A stretch of 64,000 nucleotides of DNA from Candidatus Heimdallarchaeota archaeon (lineage in GTDB: Archaea; Asgardarchaeota; Heimdallarchaeia; Heimdallarchaeales; Heimdallarchaeaceae): contig JABCTC010000004.1 in assembly GCA_018238545.1 (NCBI GenBank), positions 1-64,000 of the forward strand. Reading direction: 5' to 3'. Under the pieces are notes generated by a model. The model was not told the origin of the DNA. It did not search any database and saw nothing but the letters and a program-made list of their open reading frames with translations. Shown one piece after another: positions 50,957 to 58,943 of the stretch (its first letter is position 1; the number at the start of each line of letters is the position of its first letter). The position numbers were made by a program, and so were the translations under genes.

Positions 50957-52252
50957 ATGCCCGAATCAACTTACAAACATATAAATGATATAGAAACCTC
51001 GGACAAAGAAGTAAAAATTCGAGGATGGGTTTATAGAATCCGTAAAATGAAAGACAAGGTATTTGTCGTTTTACGAGACGCTACTGGTATACTTCAATGT
51101 ATTGGAAAGCTAGAAGATCTCTCTGAAGAAGCTTGGAACAATCTTAATGAAGTAGCTATTGAGAATGCTATTGCTGTTAAAGGCAATGCTAAAGAAGATT
51201 CTAGGGCAGTAAATAATATCGAGGTAGTTCTAACTGATTTCACCATCATTCACAAAGGTGAAGTTTTCCCTATTGCTAAGGATCAAAGCAAAGAATTCAT
51301 GTTAGATAACACCCATTTATTTGTTAGAAGCTACAAATCAACTAACATCATGAAAGTCAAAGCTAACGTTCTAAGAGCAGCTAGAGAATGGTTTTATGAT
51401 AACAAATTCTACGAAGTCACACCACCCATATTGACAGGTTCTGCTTGTGAAGGAGGCTCTACTCTATTTGATTTGAAGTATTTCGATCAGAAAGCATATT
51501 TGAGTCAAAGCGTTCAACTTTATCTTGAAGCATTGATATACAGTTTAGAGAAAGTGTATGCAATTACTCCAAGTTTCAGAGCAGAAAAGATGAGAACAAA
51601 AAGACACATCAATGAATTCTGGCACATAGAGGGTGAAGAAGCATTTGTGGATTTTGAAGGAAACATGAAGATACAAGAAGAACTTGTTGCTTTCATAGTC
51701 CAATATGTTCTTGAGAACAACAAGAAGGAACTTAAAGAACTGGAAAGAGACACTACAATCTTGGAACAAATAAAAGCTCCTTTCAAGAAAATCACTTACG
51801 AAGAAGCTATCAACACTCTAAATGAAAATGGTCACAAATTGAAATGGGATGATGACATTAAAACAGAGGAAGAAAGAGATCTCTCAAACATAATAGGGGA
51901 ACCTTTCTTCGTTTCCATGTATCCCTCGGCTCACAAACCATTCTACGTTAAAATCAATGAAAAAGATCCAAAATGGTGCTATTCAGCTGATCTTATGGCT
52001 TCAGAAGGATTTGGTGAGATAATCACTGGTGGTCAGAGAGAAGATGTTCTAAAAACACTAGTAGAAAGGATTATTGCCGAAGGTTGGTCACCTGAAGATT
52101 ACGAATGGTACATAGATTTACGTAAATATGGTTCCGTTTATCATTCTGGTTTTGGTTTAGGAGCTGAAAGACTTACATGGTGGTTATGTGGTCTTGATGC
52201 TATTCAAGAAACCCAACCCTTCCCAAGAACAAGGAACAGAATTTATCCTTGA
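50957..52252 (+). CDS. asnS: Asparaginyl-tRNA synthetase (class IIb)
   Basis: 431 residues. An N-terminal OB-fold anticodon-binding domain (VKIRGWVYRIRKMKDKVFVVLRDATG) is followed by a catalytic core with TPPILTGSACEGGSTLF, motif 2 FRAEKMRTKRHINEFWHIEGE, and motif 3 GFGLGAERLTWWLCG. CEGGSTLF rather than the GATEGGANLF-type sequence favours AsnRS over archaeal non-discriminating AspRS. It charges tRNA-Asn with asparagine. The complete OB domain distinguishes it from the AsnRS-like asparagine synthetase of some archaea. A TATA-like run TTTTTTAT at about 50928-50935 precedes the ATG by 25 bp. Confidence 0.93.
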   Translation: MPESTYKHINDIETSDKEVKIRGWVYRIRKMKDKVFVVLRDATGILQCIGKLEDLSEEAWNNLNEVAIENAIAVKGNAKEDSRAVNNIEVVLTDFTIIHKGEVFPIAKDQSKEFMLDNTHLFVRSYKSTNIMKVKANVLRAAREWFYDNKFYEVTPPILTGSACEGGSTLFDLKYFDQKAYLSQSVQLYLEALIYSLEKVYAITPSFRAEKMRTKRHINEFWHIEGEEAFVDFEGNMKIQEELVAFIVQYVLENNKKELKELERDTTILEQIKAPFKKITYEEAINTLNENGHKLKWDDDIKTEEERDLSNIIGEPFFVSMYPSAHKPFYVKINEKDPKWCYSADLMASEGFGEIITGGQREDVLKTLVERIIAEGWSPEDYEWYIDLRKYGSVYHSGFGLGAERLTWWLCGLDAIQETQPFPRTRNRIYP

Positions 52253-52275
52253 TTTTTCTCTTTTTCATGAAGATT

Positions 52276-52779
52276 TTATTTCTTTTTAATGAATTCAAAA
52301 ATTTCTGATTTGTTGTTTACATATAGCTGGTTGGACATACCCACATTTCTTTTTACAATGAGTTCTTTATTTTCCAATTTAACAATTATTCTTGATATAC
52401 TAGCCTTAGATAAATTTAAAGCATTAGCTATTTTGATTTGTGTTGTACCTGGATTTGATACTATCTCATCAAAAACCTTCATCTCTGTTTCTTTAAGAAT
52501 AGATGATAACTTTTCTTGGTCGAAGGAATAGGTTTCCACAAGTTTTTCAGATACTACACCCATCTTCTTCAACTTCCTCCAGTTAAGAAAGAGTAATGTT
52601 GAACCAATAATTAGAAATGTAAAGAGAACAGATAATATAATAATTGTAATTGTTAAAGGTTGTATATAATTATTTACAGTAAAAGTAATAGAACATTCTA
52701 AGTAAGCATAAAGAGATACATTGGTTAGAAAAGTTATTTTGCCCTCAAATTCACCGATTCTAGAGATATCAATTTCCAC
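52276..52779 (-). CDS. Membrane-linked winged-helix regulator, C-terminal half of a split gene
   Basis: From a GTG at 52779 the frame reads a beta segment (EIDISRIGEFEGKITF, VSLYAYLECSITFTVNN), a helix (LTITIIILSVLFTFLIIGSTLLFL) and a cytoplasmic winged helix (KVFDEIVSNPGTTQIKIANA, LNLSKASISRIIVKLENKEL). It overlaps the gene at 52734-53600 by 46 bp in another frame. The start has no Shine-Dalgarno and opens in mid-domain, so it is most likely the second half of one receptor-regulator with an extracellular sensing domain, one helix and a DNA-binding domain. Confidence 0.75.
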   Translation of the reverse strand: MEIDISRIGEFEGKITFLTNVSLYAYLECSITFTVNNYIQPLTITIIILSVLFTFLIIGSTLLFLNWRKLKKMGVVSEKLVETYSFDQEKLSSILKETEMKVFDEIVSNPGTTQIKIANALNLSKASISRIIVKLENKELIVKRNVGMSNQLYVNNKSEIFEFIKKK

Positions 52780-53600
52780 ATCTTATATTTCTGTATATCC
52801 ACCCATGTTTCATCTGACAATATAGATACATTAACTGGGATATTCAGAAGATTTGTTATCACATATTGTTTTACAATACTTGTTTGACTTTTAGGAATAA
52901 TTCCAAGATCCCAAGAGTTTGGAGTTACCAATATAGGTAGATATTCGAGATTAATCTCATATGATATCATCAAGTCAAAATTAGCTATATTAGAAAGTTC
53001 CCAAGATAATTTCAACCTTTGATTCACAATATTAGTTGAGTGAGCAGGTGGAGAGCTAGATCTTAGCACTAAATTTGGATCTATATATGCAGAAACTGAA
53101 TAGACAGAGATATTTTGCGTCCAAGATAAGCTTGAATTTAACATGAAATCATTATTTTCAACAGAAGGCAGGAAGCTGGATAGTAAAACAATACTGTAGG
53201 TTTCACCTAAATTCAATATTTCCGGCAATTCATATGAAACATTTGTGAAACCTGTGCTAGCATTGTAAAAAGATGAAACAAGGAGATTTCTGTTCCACTC
53301 ATCTGTTACAATTATTTCAGAGTGATCTCCAGAAAGTTGTAAACTATCAAAAAAATAACTTGCTGATTCAACAACTTGTCTGTACTCAACAAATATTGTT
53401 AAGCTAACTCTTGTAACTGTTACTGAATAAGTTATATCCACACTAGAAATCATCGTAGAAAGGTCATCAATGATAATATTATCTGAATATGGACTAAAAT
53501 TTGTAGTAGCGTTACAGAAAATTAATGGATAAAAAAGAAGACATGAAAATAATACCAGTCCTAATTTCTTCATTTTTATCATCTGATTTATTAATTTCAT
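52734..53600 (-). CDS. Extracellular sensing domain, N-terminal half of a split gene
   Basis: 288 residues with a signal peptide (LGLVLFSCLLFYPLIFC) and an Asn/Ser-rich beta-sandwich ectodomain, ending abnormally (KMWKLISLESVNLRAK) at the overlap with the winged-helix frame. Omitting one base near 52780 joins WVDIQKYK directly to VEIDISRIGEF, giving a continuous beta domain, a helix and a winged helix in a protein of about 441 residues. Thus this was probably one membrane-bound transcription factor. Possible starts: ATG 53600 or ATG 53573. It lies 50 bp downstream of the substrate-binding protein, suggesting a shared transcript. Confidence 0.7.
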   Translation of the reverse strand: MKLINQMIKMKKLGLVLFSCLLFYPLIFCNATTNFSPYSDNIIIDDLSTMISSVDITYSVTVTRVSLTIFVEYRQVVESASYFFDSLQLSGDHSEIIVTDEWNRNLLVSSFYNASTGFTNVSYELPEILNLGETYSIVLLSSFLPSVENNDFMLNSSLSWTQNISVYSVSAYIDPNLVLRSSSPPAHSTNIVNQRLKLSWELSNIANFDLMISYEINLEYLPILVTPNSWDLGIIPKSQTSIVKQYVITNLLNIPVNVSILSDETWVDIQKYKMWKLISLESVNLRAK

Positions 53601-53650
53601 TTTCCAGTTTTTTAATCTTGTTGCTTAATTCTTCCTCTGAAAGATACATT

Positions 53651-55618
53651 TTACAACCTATCTTGCTGATTTCGTCGTTTTTTACTGTAGAACAAGTTCT
53701 TCAATTTATTATTAGAACTGAGAAATATCAAAATAATAGCAAAAAAGATTGAAGAAAGATAACTTGTAGATGTGGGAGTTTCAATATAACCTGCTGCCGT
53801 TAACCATTCTGTAGTTTTATTGAGATTGTAATCATATTTTACAACATCATCATTATACCAATATTCCAATAAAGAAGGAATAACACTATGAGTAACTAAA
53901 TACTCTCCATTGTTAATTTCTTGATTTAGTTCTTCACGATTTATAGCATAGCAGATAGCTTTTCTGACAGCTGTTCCTTTTGTATACTCTTCTTTTCCTA
54001 CTTCATCTAAGTAGATAAAATTGGATGCACCTCCAATAAACGATCTGCGTAAATTGAATGCTAGGAAGGAAAATGTGTTAGTAAATCTAGAATGTATTGT
54101 GAATTGAGGATCTTGTTCCATAACTCTTCTTTCTTCTGAGAAAATGCTTAAGTAGTACATTAGGTCATAATTTCCTTCCATGAACCCATTAAATTCACCC
54201 CACACATCAGGCTCAACAATAATTTTTATTGTTTCCAGATCAAGTGTTTGGGTTTCACCATTTTTTGCCCCAATATTCATCCACCAAGGTGATTTTTGAA
54301 GCACGGTTATAATGCTGGAGTTATGATAATCTAGCAAATATTTACCACAACCAAAGCTAGATTTGTAATATGTTTCCCAAGTTGTTGTATTATCTATTCC
54401 TTCGTATATACCTTTCATTTCAATTCCTCCTGAGCTTAAACTTGAAACACTAGAAGTCGAATTTAGAAAGAATTCAGGAAGTATATATTCTGTCAAAGAC
54501 AGCCAAAAAGAAGGATATGCTTCCAGCTCTTGCGTTTCAGGATCTCCATCTATTTCAATAAAAAAAACAAGATTATCTTCAGGATCTATCCAAGCTTTAT
54601 TAAGCCAATTAAATCTTTCAGAATATTCGCTTATCAAAGGATTTGCTAATGAGAGCAGAGTGAATATAACATCTTCTGAGGTGACTTGTTGATTTGTTCC
54701 ATTACTAAATTCATCTTGTAACCCAATCATAAGAGGAGTTGTATTGATATCGAGTTTTAAGGAATGTTCATCACGGTTTGTAATGTTAAATGAAGGGTTC
54801 CAGTAAACATTGTCGCGCATCGTGAATTTGAACAAGTTAGAATTAGTAGTACTTTGAGCCCAATCAATGATTAAACCTGTTTTGAGGGGTTCAAGACTTG
54901 GCTTTAATTGCAATGTTTGTTCGCTTATTAACGAAAAGACAAAATCGCTTGAATGTTCTTCATAAGGATTAAAATATTCCCACTTGGCATCTGTTAACAC
55001 TAATTCTTCGACTGAAGATTGGTTTATGTGGAGTCCTTCAAAACGCATATATGGCAAAGAATCAGTTAAGCCCCATTTGAAGTCAAATCCCTTAAGATTA
55101 CTCCAAGTAGCTGCATAAGAATATGATGAAAATAATGGTAACATAGGTAGAATTTTATCTAAAAGTAATTCTTGCCATTCGTAACAGATTTGCTGTCTTG
55201 CTTCAAAATCCATTGTCTCTGAAATTTGTTCAAGCAGATGTTCATTTGATGCCCCATAGGGGATTTCAGTATTTACGCCTACAAAGTTCAACGTTCCGTT
55301 TTCTGAGAAAAAAACACTCATATCAGGGTCATAACCTCCTGTCATTCCAGTAATTATAAAATCAAAATCATGTGTATTAAGAATAATATCTACAAATACT
55401 GTCCACTCAACAATCTTCAGTGTGATGATGATTCCATAAGGTCTTAGATATTCCATGATGTATGCATTATAATCTCGGATCACCCCTCCTCCTTGCACAA
55501 TCGTTGTTAAATATACTTTATTTGATGTATATTCGCCTTCTACCTTGTGAATCATCGAGGTTGCGAAAAATACAATTAAAATCAAGCTTATACTTTTTTT
55601 CTTGTTGAGCTTCATCAT
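53651..55618 (-). CDS. Family 5 solute-binding protein, apparently circularly permuted, C-terminally anchored
   Basis: About 655 residues: signal peptide (SISLILIVFFATSMIH), then segments that belong at the end of normal peptide/nickel-binding proteins (AYIMEYLRPYGIIITLKIVEW, then DFDFIITGMTGGYDPDMSVFF, then the R..c.eWQ..L...lP..pLf end). The usual beginning comes only after residue about 200 (LKPSLEPLKTGLIIDW, LFKFTMRDNVYW, TSEDVIFTLLS), then GKYLLDYHNSSI, VRKAICYAINREEL and finally TEWLTAAGY. A C-terminal helix follows directly. It would bind peptides or other solutes outside the cell. No ABC permease or ATPase is adjacent. Start near ATG 55618. Confidence 0.85.
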   Translation of the reverse strand: MMKLNKKKSISLILIVFFATSMIHKVEGEYTSNKVYLTTIVQGGGVIRDYNAYIMEYLRPYGIIITLKIVEWTVFVDIILNTHDFDFIITGMTGGYDPDMSVFFSENGTLNFVGVNTEIPYGASNEHLLEQISETMDFEARQQICYEWQELLLDKILPMLPLFSSYSYAATWSNLKGFDFKWGLTDSLPYMRFEGLHINQSSVEELVLTDAKWEYFNPYEEHSSDFVFSLISEQTLQLKPSLEPLKTGLIIDWAQSTTNSNLFKFTMRDNVYWNPSFNITNRDEHSLKLDINTTPLMIGLQDEFSNGTNQQVTSEDVIFTLLSLANPLISEYSERFNWLNKAWIDPEDNLVFFIEIDGDPETQELEAYPSFWLSLTEYILPEFFLNSTSSVSSLSSGGIEMKGIYEGIDNTTTWETYYKSSFGCGKYLLDYHNSSIITVLQKSPWWMNIGAKNGETQTLDLETIKIIVEPDVWGEFNGFMEGNYDLMYYLSIFSEERRVMEQDPQFTIHSRFTNTFSFLAFNLRRSFIGGASNFIYLDEVGKEEYTKGTAVRKAICYAINREELNQEINNGEYLVTHSVIPSLLEYWYNDDVVKYDYNLNKTTEWLTAAGYIETPTSTSYLSSIFFAIILIFLSSNNKLKNLFYSKKRRNQQDRL

Positions 55619-55728
55619 TTCTTTCAAGAAATACTAAGTATGAAACAACCTAAAAGACTATTGCGTAACATATGTTCCGTTTTCTCAAAACAACGGATAA
55701 TAGAAAATAGAAAAAAAGTAAAGAATGT

Positions 55729-56562
55729 TTAATGCTCTTTGTGAGCATTATCGAAGAAATGTATTTTGTGATAAATTTCTCCATCTTTATTATGAGGAGT
55801 TCGAACTAAATGTCCACTTGCTTTCTCAAGTTCTCTAACTTCATCTGAAATAATACTTGCTTGTCTAACCATCTCGTGAGCAGCTGCTACCTTGATTAGT
55901 GCTCTGGTTTTATCTTTTTCACCCCAGCAACCATTTACATTTAGTTTTCCTGCATCTTGCAAGATTCTTAAAGCTGCAAAAGCTTTTGGTCTAGAATAGT
56001 CATTTCCAAAGGGATAGCTTTCTGTAACACCAATTGGCGATAGATTTCTTGTTGGTAATTCAGGTTTCTTTCCTTCTTTAAGCATGTCAATAACTTCATC
56101 AAACAATCTTGTGATGTAAGCGAATACTCCACAGGAACTGAATGTTTCTATGATATATCCATTGAAGAGACACATTTCTGTTGGGTCAAGAAAGTCTATT
56201 TTTGCACCAATCATTGGGTCAAACGAAACGATGACATAACCTACACCATCAGCTTTCCATTTCTCTCTCATTTCTTTATCAGCTGTATCAGATACGACGA
56301 TAACTGGAAACTTGTCTTTATATTTCTCAATAACTGCTTGTGGCCCTTTGTCTTTTGCGTTTGGCGAAATCATTACCATTAAATCAGTTTCAACTTGATC
56401 AATAAGAGGGAATAGCCTTTCTGCTGCTTCAGGTTTCATCTTTGTAGATGAGCTTAAGACTGTAACTTCTATATCTTTTCTACTCGCTCTTTCATCTAGC
56501 ATAATATCAATTAAGGTAGTTAACGTTATGTTACCTAGCTTAACAAATGTTATTTTAACCAT
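55729..56562 (-). CDS. mtd: F420-dependent methylene-tetrahydromethanopterin dehydrogenase
   Basis: About 277 residues, matching Mtd along its whole length: KITFVKLGNITLTTLIDIML at the start, TDLMVMISPNAKDKGPQAV, then PVIVVSDTADKEMREKWK, and GVGYVIVSFDPMIGAKIDFLDPTEM. The ending NDYSRPKAFAALRIL and the Mtd-like C-terminus KIHFFDNAH agree. It transfers hydride between F420H2 and methenyl/methylene-H4MPT, in the cytoplasm. It implies that the organism makes F420 and uses a C1 branch of H4MPT, as in the archaeal Wood-Ljungdahl pathway. No other C1 gene is nearby. Start at ATG 56562; a TTG at 56571 is less likely. Confidence 0.95.
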   Translation of the reverse strand: MVKITFVKLGNITLTTLIDIMLDERASRKDIEVTVLSSSTKMKPEAAERLFPLIDQVETDLMVMISPNAKDKGPQAVIEKYKDKFPVIVVSDTADKEMREKWKADGVGYVIVSFDPMIGAKIDFLDPTEMCLFNGYIIETFSSCGVFAYITRLFDEVIDMLKEGKKPELPTRNLSPIGVTESYPFGNDYSRPKAFAALRILQDAGKLNVNGCWGEKDKTRALIKVAAAHEMVRQASIISDEVRELEKASGHLVRTPHNKDGEIYHKIHFFDNAHKEH

Positions 56563-56690
56563 AGTAATCAAATAATATTTTTTGTCCCCTTTATTAACAT
56601 TATTTGTTTGACCTAATTATTGAATGTGGATGGTTTTAAAATTCAACAAATAGGAATATTTTTTAGAACACAAGTATTTAGAATATTCAT

Positions 56691-57407
56691 ATGGCAAAAC
56701 GAGACCCTTTGATTATTGGTACAGCTTCTGTACTTATAGTCGCTTTCACTATTTCTCTACTAAATATCTATGTTTTTCCAAACATATTCTTTTCTGTTGA
56801 TATCCACAGAAACACCGATAATGAAATTCAATTAGATATTTTACATGAAATTGAAAATATTGGGTTAAATACCTCTATCTGGGATGGAATCAACAGAACT
56901 AGATTAATTGTTGTTAATCCAGAGTTTTCTCTCACAAACATTACATTAATGTTAACGCGTTCACTTAACAAATATTCAGCGGCGTATGATTCTTACAATG
57001 ATAGACCAAGAAGAATAACTTTAGATTACAATGGAACAATCCTAGGAGCATCAAATGAATCAGCTGTATATCTTGATTGGATGGTATCTCTGTTTGGTGA
57101 AACTTATGCTGGAAATTACTTTGTATATCTTAATACAACATTAGATTATAATGCACATTCTAATCTCGAAGAATCGGAATTACCTTCTTTCAACAGAACA
57201 GATGTGGAAGGCAACCTTACTGCTATCTTGAATGACCCAACAAGAGAGCCATTCTTTGTTATCTACCAATCAATCAGTTATTATGAAAGTAGAGGTCTCT
57301 TCAGCTCTTATTCCATCAATTTTTCAAGACTTGTTCTTACAAATGAATTTGGTGATGTGATCTTCTTTCTATCTAACGAAGGTTCATGGAATAGTCCTTT
57401 GTTCTGA
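56691..57407 (+). CDS. Membrane-anchored extracellular protein of unknown function
   Basis: 238 residues with an N-terminal signal-anchor helix (IIGTASVLIVAFTISLLNIYV) and a soluble extracellular part. The latter has RLIVVNPEFSLTNITLMLTR and ILNDPTREPFFVIYQSI, several N-glycosylation sequons, and no cysteines. Composition suggests an alpha/beta or beta domain. No catalytic motif is seen. First of four plus-strand genes (56691-60014) with separate promoters. Function unknown. Confidence 0.7.
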   Translation: MAKRDPLIIGTASVLIVAFTISLLNIYVFPNIFFSVDIHRNTDNEIQLDILHEIENIGLNTSIWDGINRTRLIVVNPEFSLTNITLMLTRSLNKYSAAYDSYNDRPRRITLDYNGTILGASNESAVYLDWMVSLFGETYAGNYFVYLNTTLDYNAHSNLEESELPSFNRTDVEGNLTAILNDPTREPFFVIYQSISYYESRGLFSSYSINFSRLVLTNEFGDVIFFLSNEGSWNSPLF

Positions 57408-57434
57408 TAAAACTCCTTTTCCTTTTTCAAAATG

Positions 57435-57440
57435 TTTAAA
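57435..57440 (+). promoter_or_regulatory. TATA-like box of the LURP-one-like gene
   Basis: TTTAAA is centred 26-27 bp before the ATG at 57464; leaderless transcript expected. Confidence 0.5.
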
Positions 57441-57463
57441 TCAAAACTACTGTTTGTATAATT

Positions 57464-57967
57464 ATGGCTCAACAAAATCAACCTTTTGGGTTCAAAGTGA
57501 GACAAAGATTCTTTGCCTTGACCGCTACTTATGACATCGAGGATATGGCTACAGGACAACAGATCTTCAAAGCTAAGCGGAAGTTCTTCACTTTCTTTAA
57601 AACTATAATAATCGAAGATATGCAAGGAAGAGAAGTTGTGAGACTTAAAGCTAACTTGTTATTTATGAATAAATGGAAAATTATTCAAAATGGGCATGTT
57701 GTAGGTTTAGTTAAATTCCCTCTTATACGATTCTGTGGTATAAAGTTTTCAGTTGAATTAGCGGGTAACGAATATCATGCTTCAGATCTTTTAGCATATT
57801 CATTTACTGCAAGAAACTTGAATAATCAGATAGGTTTCACATTAGATAGAAGAATTCTAACTATAAAAGACACTTACAAAGTAGATGTATATCCTCCTTT
57901 GGAACCAATATTCGGTCTAGCTGCAACTTTGGCAATTGATTATAGATTTTTCCAAAATAGAAATTAA
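57464..57967 (+). CDS. LURP-one-related/Tubby-C-like beta-barrel protein
   Basis: 167 residues resembling the LURP-one (YxjI-type) family: FKVRQRFFALTATYDIEDMA, FKAKRKFFTFFKTIIIEDMQG, and near the end DRRILTIKDTYKVDVYPPLEP with GLAATLAIDYRFFQN. These alternating strand/turn units with the 'ATYDIED' opening give the 12-stranded barrel around a central helix seen in Tubby C-terminal domains. The family is linked to phospholipid/membrane association and scramblase-like proteins; the archaeal role is unknown. A neighbouring alpha/beta hydrolase gene starts 64 bp downstream. Confidence 0.75.
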   Translation: MAQQNQPFGFKVRQRFFALTATYDIEDMATGQQIFKAKRKFFTFFKTIIIEDMQGREVVRLKANLLFMNKWKIIQNGHVVGLVKFPLIRFCGIKFSVELAGNEYHASDLLAYSFTARNLNNQIGFTLDRRILTIKDTYKVDVYPPLEPIFGLAATLAIDYRFFQNRN

Positions 57968-58001
57968 TTCAATTTCTACTTTTTTTTCCTTTTGAAAGGT
58001 T

Positions 58002-58009
58002 TTTAAATA
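58002..58009 (+). promoter_or_regulatory. TATA-like box of the alpha/beta hydrolase gene
   Basis: TTTAAATA is centred 26 bp before the ATG at 58031; leaderless transcript expected. Confidence 0.5.
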
Positions 58010-58030
58010 ACTTTTTTTGTGGATTGATAG

Positions 58031-58903
58031 ATGAAAAAAGAAATCAAGGATCTTCTAGACAATTACTCAGTCTCTGAATATGAAAAATTAGCAAAAGCTC
58101 AAGATTTAGTTATGTCAGATAATACTTCAATTAGAGTGTTAACAAGCAAACCTGAAAAAAGCAAAGCAAACGGTTATGTTCTATTTGTAGTGCCAGGCTG
58201 GTCTACAGTTGTTCCTGCCTGGGAAAAGTTCTTGATGGAAGCAATGAAAGATTTTGAGATAGTATATTTTGAATCTAGGGAAAAAGCATCTAGTGGACTT
58301 ACAAGAAAATCTGAAGTTGGAATGCCTCGTATGGCTCTTGATTTAAAAGAAGTGATTGAACAATTAAAACTTGATGAAAAAAAACTAGTTATGTTCGGTT
58401 CATGTATAGGTGCAACAACTATTGTTTGTGGCTTAGTAGATAAGTTATATAATCCACATTTACCAGTGTTAGTGGCTCCTCCTGCAAGATTTGAGTATCC
58501 GGAATTTCACAGACCCTTCATAGCCATAACTCCTTCATTCTTTCTTAATATTGCAAAACCTTTGGGAAGATTCTGGTTAATTAAATTCAAATCAGGGTCG
58601 CCACAACAAGCTGCAAAATACATTAGAGCTTTAGAGGAAGCTGATGGTTTCAAATGGAAGAAAATGGGACTTTATCTTGCTTACAAAAGATACTGGAAAG
58701 TGTTTCCCTTGGTTGAAAATCATGTCTTACTCATTGCTGCTGAAAATGATAAGATGCACGATGCGAAAGTAACAAGAAAAGTGAAGGACCTAATAAAAAA
58801 CGCTCAATATATTGATCTGAAAACCAATGAAAATACTCATTCTAAAGTTATGATAGACACAATAAGAGAGCATATACCGAAATTTAAAGGTCTTAATCAC
58901 TAA
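58031..58903 (+). CDS. Alpha/beta hydrolase with Cys nucleophile (dienelactone-hydrolase-like)
   Basis: 290 residues. The nucleophile elbow reads LVMFGSCIGATT, so the central residue is Cys as in dienelactone hydrolases, in place of the usual Ser. Asp is in LIAAENDKMHD and His in ENTHSKVM, giving a Cys-Asp-His triad. The oxyanion loop follows VPGWSTVVPAWE. It probably hydrolyses an ester or thioester. The substrate is unknown. The gene has its own TATA box exactly 26 bp upstream of the ATG and no coupled partner. MtnA lies 40 bp downstream. Confidence 0.78.
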   Translation: MKKEIKDLLDNYSVSEYEKLAKAQDLVMSDNTSIRVLTSKPEKSKANGYVLFVVPGWSTVVPAWEKFLMEAMKDFEIVYFESREKASSGLTRKSEVGMPRMALDLKEVIEQLKLDEKKLVMFGSCIGATTIVCGLVDKLYNPHLPVLVAPPARFEYPEFHRPFIAITPSFFLNIAKPLGRFWLIKFKSGSPQQAAKYIRALEEADGFKWKKMGLYLAYKRYWKVFPLVENHVLLIAAENDKMHDAKVTRKVKDLIKNAQYIDLKTNENTHSKVMIDTIREHIPKFKGLNH

Positions 58904-58913
58904 TCACATTAGA

Positions 58914-58923
58914 TTTTAATATT
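58914..58923 (+). promoter_or_regulatory. TATA-like box of mtnA
   Basis: TTTTAATATT is centred 26 bp before the GTG at 58944, supporting this start codon and a leaderless mRNA. Confidence 0.45.
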
Positions 58924-58943
58924 CATACTATCTATTTTTATTT

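Noticed and set aside
50957..52252. AsnRS-like asparagine synthetase instead of AsnRS
   Set aside because: A full N-terminal OB anticodon-binding domain is present, which the synthetase paralogue lacks.
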